This document shows positions 62,477 to 64,000 of a stretch of 64,000 bases of DNA, in pieces. The DNA is taken from positions 62,001 through 126,000 of the forward strand of contig NZ_JAJFZM010000003.1 in the NCBI RefSeq assembly GCF_020733705.1, given 5' to 3'. Position 1 is the stretch's first letter. Each line of letters starts with the position of its first letter. Below the pieces are notes generated by a model. It had not been told where the DNA came from, ran no database searches, and worked only from the letters and a program-made list of their open reading frames with translations. This DNA comes from Nocardia australiensis. Its GTDB lineage: Bacteria; Actinomycetota; Actinomycetes; Mycobacteriales; Mycobacteriaceae. The position numbers and the translations under genes are program-made.

Positions 62477-63094
62477 ATGACTTCGACGCAAGGTCGTCCG
62501 GAAGCCCAGAAATCCACGTTCACCACGTGGCGCACTCGGATCATCGGCGGCGCAGCGGTCCTCGCCGTCCTGGTCATCGTGTACTTCATCCTGGCGGCAT
62601 TCATCCCACGCTGGTGGGCACAACGCGTGGCATCTATGGTGCACGGCAGTTTCGGCAAAGGGATCGGCTGGGGGCTGTTCTACGGCGGATTGCTCACCGT
62701 CATACCGCTTTTTCTGCTGTTGCTGGCCGCGCTCACGTGGCGCCGCAAGGCGGGCAAGGTGATCGCGGGCGCGGCGGGCGCGCTGGCGGTACTGATCGCC
62801 ATCCCGAACCTCATGACGTTGAGCATCGTGCTCGGTGACAACAGTGCCGCCCATGCGGGCCAGCGGATTCTCGATGTCGACGCACCAGCGTTCCGCGGCG
62901 CCGCGCTGGTCGGTGCCATCACCGCGGCGATCGTTTTTCTGTTCGCGCTGGCGCTGGTCGCCCGCCGAGGCTGGCGGCGCAAGCATCCGGCTAAGCCGGT
63001 GCCGGAGACTCCTGCGGTCAAGTCGGCGCCCCTGTCCGGGGACTTGGCCGCAACGACTGAGGACACGAGGGCAACACATCAGGAAGGTATGTGA
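62477..63094 (+). CDS. Integral membrane protein of unknown function
   Basis: 205 residues with four hydrophobic segments: IIGGAAVLAVLVIVYFILAA, WGLFYGGLLTVIPLFLLLLA, VIAGAAGALAVLIAIPNLMT and ALVGAITAAIVFLFALALVA, with Trp-rich IPRWWAQRVASMVHG between the first two. A hydrophilic, Lys/Pro/Thr-rich tail of ~40 residues (RRKHPAKPVPETPAVKSAPL) follows, and the last membrane segment ends in WRRK. No family recognised with confidence. It lies between the peroxiredoxin and MarR genes on the same strand, 91 bases from the first; a MarR-linked function is possible but unproven. Confidence 0.85.
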   Translation: MTSTQGRPEAQKSTFTTWRTRIIGGAAVLAVLVIVYFILAAFIPRWWAQRVASMVHGSFGKGIGWGLFYGGLLTVIPLFLLLLAALTWRRKAGKVIAGAAGALAVLIAIPNLMTLSIVLGDNSAAHAGQRILDVDAPAFRGAALVGAITAAIVFLFALALVARRGWRRKHPAKPVPETPAVKSAPLSGDLAATTEDTRATHQEGM

Positions 63095-63238
63095 GTAACC
63101 TCACGACAACCAGCACCGTTATGACGGTCGAGCGAAGTCGTGGCAAACTTGTTGTCGCAAGTGACTATGAACATTACTTTCAATAATCGCTAGGCTCACT
63201 AACAAGAACACGTCACTTGGCTCGAAAGAAGGCAACCA

Positions 63239-63760
63239 GTGACGAAGTGGCTCGACCCCGTCGAACAACGAGCTTGGCGCGCGATCGTGGCGCTGATGAC
63301 CCGACTACCAGGCGGCCTTGATACGCAATTGCAGCGCGAATCCGGCGTGACGCATTTCGAATACTGGGTCTTGACCCTGCTGTCGGAAGAACCGGGCCAT
63401 CGACTGCAAATGAGTGAGCTTGCCCACAAAGCAAATGCATCGCTATCACGACTTTCCCATGTGGTGTCGAAGATGGAACGCATGGGCTGGGCGCAGCGGT
63501 CGGCAACGACCGGGCGACGCGGCGTGCAGGCAGTACTGACCGAGGACGGCTACTCGAAGGTCGTCGAGGCGTCACCGGGCTATGTCGATGCCGTACGCCG
63601 GTTGGTGTTCGACGGCTTGGACGCCGGGCAGACGGCACAGTTGGCCGAACTCAGCGATATCCTCGCCGTCCAGGTCACCGAGACGCTGATCAATATCGAG
63701 GAAAACGCGGGTAGCGCGGACAAACAGACGAAGTCAGCGGACAAGCAGACGAAGTCATAG
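63239..63760 (+). CDS. MarR family transcriptional regulator
   Basis: 173 residues from GTG 63239. The winged helix-turn-helix covers about residues 35-105: EYWVLTLLSEEPGHRLQMSE, LAHKANASLSRLSHVVSKME and the wing QRSATTGRRGVQAVLTEDGY. The N-terminal EQRAWRAIVALMTRLPGGLD and the C-terminal DAGQTAQLAELSDILAVQVT form the dimer part. It ends in a duplicated hydrophilic unit SADKQTKSADKQTKS, probably flexible. The gap before it (63095-63238) is AT-rich and may hold its promoter and operator. The regulated genes are unknown. Confidence 0.9.
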   Translation: MTKWLDPVEQRAWRAIVALMTRLPGGLDTQLQRESGVTHFEYWVLTLLSEEPGHRLQMSELAHKANASLSRLSHVVSKMERMGWAQRSATTGRRGVQAVLTEDGYSKVVEASPGYVDAVRRLVFDGLDAGQTAQLAELSDILAVQVTETLINIEENAGSADKQTKSADKQTKS

Positions 63761-63780
63761 GGCGGGAACACCCGCCCCGT

Positions 63781-64000
63781 TCAGGACTGGCCGGCCAGGA
63801 GCACATCGGCGTCGAAACAGGTGTGGGCGCCGGTGTGACAGGCAGCGCCCTCCTGATCGACGACCAGCAGGATGGTGTCGCCGTCGCAGTCGAGCCGGAC
63901 CTCATGCACGTACTGGGTATGCCCGGAGGTCTCCCCCTTGACCCAGTACTGCTGGCGGGAACGCGAATAGTAGGTTGCCCTACGGGATTCCAGCGTCCGA
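63781..64000 (-). CDS. hisI: Phosphoribosyl-AMP cyclohydrolase (5' end beyond window)
   Basis: The C-terminal 72 residues are present; the start lies off the right edge. The protein opens the purine ring of phosphoribosyl-AMP, the third step of histidine synthesis. Diagnostic motifs are ATYYSRSRQQYWVKGETSGH (with the zinc-binding neighbourhood) and LDCDGDTILLVVDQEGAACH with the zinc Cys and His, then TGAHTCFDADV. It ends VLLAGQS. It is on the same strand as trpE, but four plus-strand genes now lie between the two. Confidence 0.97.
   Translation of the reverse strand, partial: RTLESRRATYYSRSRQQYWVKGETSGHTQYVHEVRLDCDGDTILLVVDQEGAACHTGAHTCFDADVLLAGQS

Overview
This 64 kb window reads as chromosome of a high-GC actinomycete of the order Mycobacteriales, most likely Nocardia or a close relative. 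The reasons are a dephospho-CoA kinase fused to a GrpB-like domain, a tryptophan-associated membrane protein inside the trp operon, a PdtaR-type ANTAR regulator, relics of DUF7373-type lipoproteins (typical of Nocardia), many GTG and TTG starts, and a backbone gene order that, reversed, follows the order I recall from Mycobacterium tuberculosis: hisI, bcpB, trpE, trp membrane protein, trpC, trpB, trpA, lgt, pyk, tesB, pdtaR, polA, rpsA, coaE, uvrB, usp.

Layout. Positions 1-10.9 kb look like accessory DNA: a DUF6461 gene cut by the window edge, a damaged pair of tyrosine recombinase genes, a self-contained ferredoxin / ferredoxin reductase / cytochrome P450 operon, and an alpha/beta hydrolase, GbsR/MarR regulator and methyltransferase group preceded by a perfect palindrome with 18 bp arms. 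From 10.9 kb the conserved backbone starts: universal stress protein, DoxX and AraC genes, glyoxalase-fold protein, uvrB, two DUF402 paralogues, coaE, a Tat-exported phospholipase C, an AEC transporter, rpsA and a methyltransferase. At 24-34 kb follow cspA, an SPFH protein with a 52-residue ribbon-helix-helix partner, a flavin oxidoreductase with a divergent LysR gene, a polar amino acid ABC transporter, an isocitrate/isopropylmalate dehydrogenase-family enzyme, a 2H phosphoesterase, thioredoxin and a stand-alone LeuA-like regulatory domain. A frameshifted lipoprotein relic precedes polA; then come a metallopeptidase-like lipoprotein with a damaged zinc motif, a DUF885 peptidase, a complete branched-chain amino acid transporter (livKHMGF), pdtaR, a tRNA-Leu, a decayed DUF4188 gene, a tyrosine phosphatase, tesB-pyk, an ABC transporter lacking a local ATPase, a TM2 protein, lgt, and the trpE-trpC-trpB-trpA operon. 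The window ends inside hisI.

How they work together. The liv genes supply a five-part branched-chain amino acid importer; 28.5-31.2 kb encodes a three-part polar amino acid importer. The trp genes convert chorismate and phosphoribosyl anthranilate intermediates towards tryptophan; trpD and trpF are not here. The P450 operon carries its own two-step electron supply. I see no CRISPR array, rRNA or prophage. The less ordinary signals are two putative autoregulatory operator arrays (7924-7961 and 25886-25918), the broken recombinase module, three relic genes or modules, and a small TTG-started protein with its own terminator. All family assignments were made by eye without database searches.
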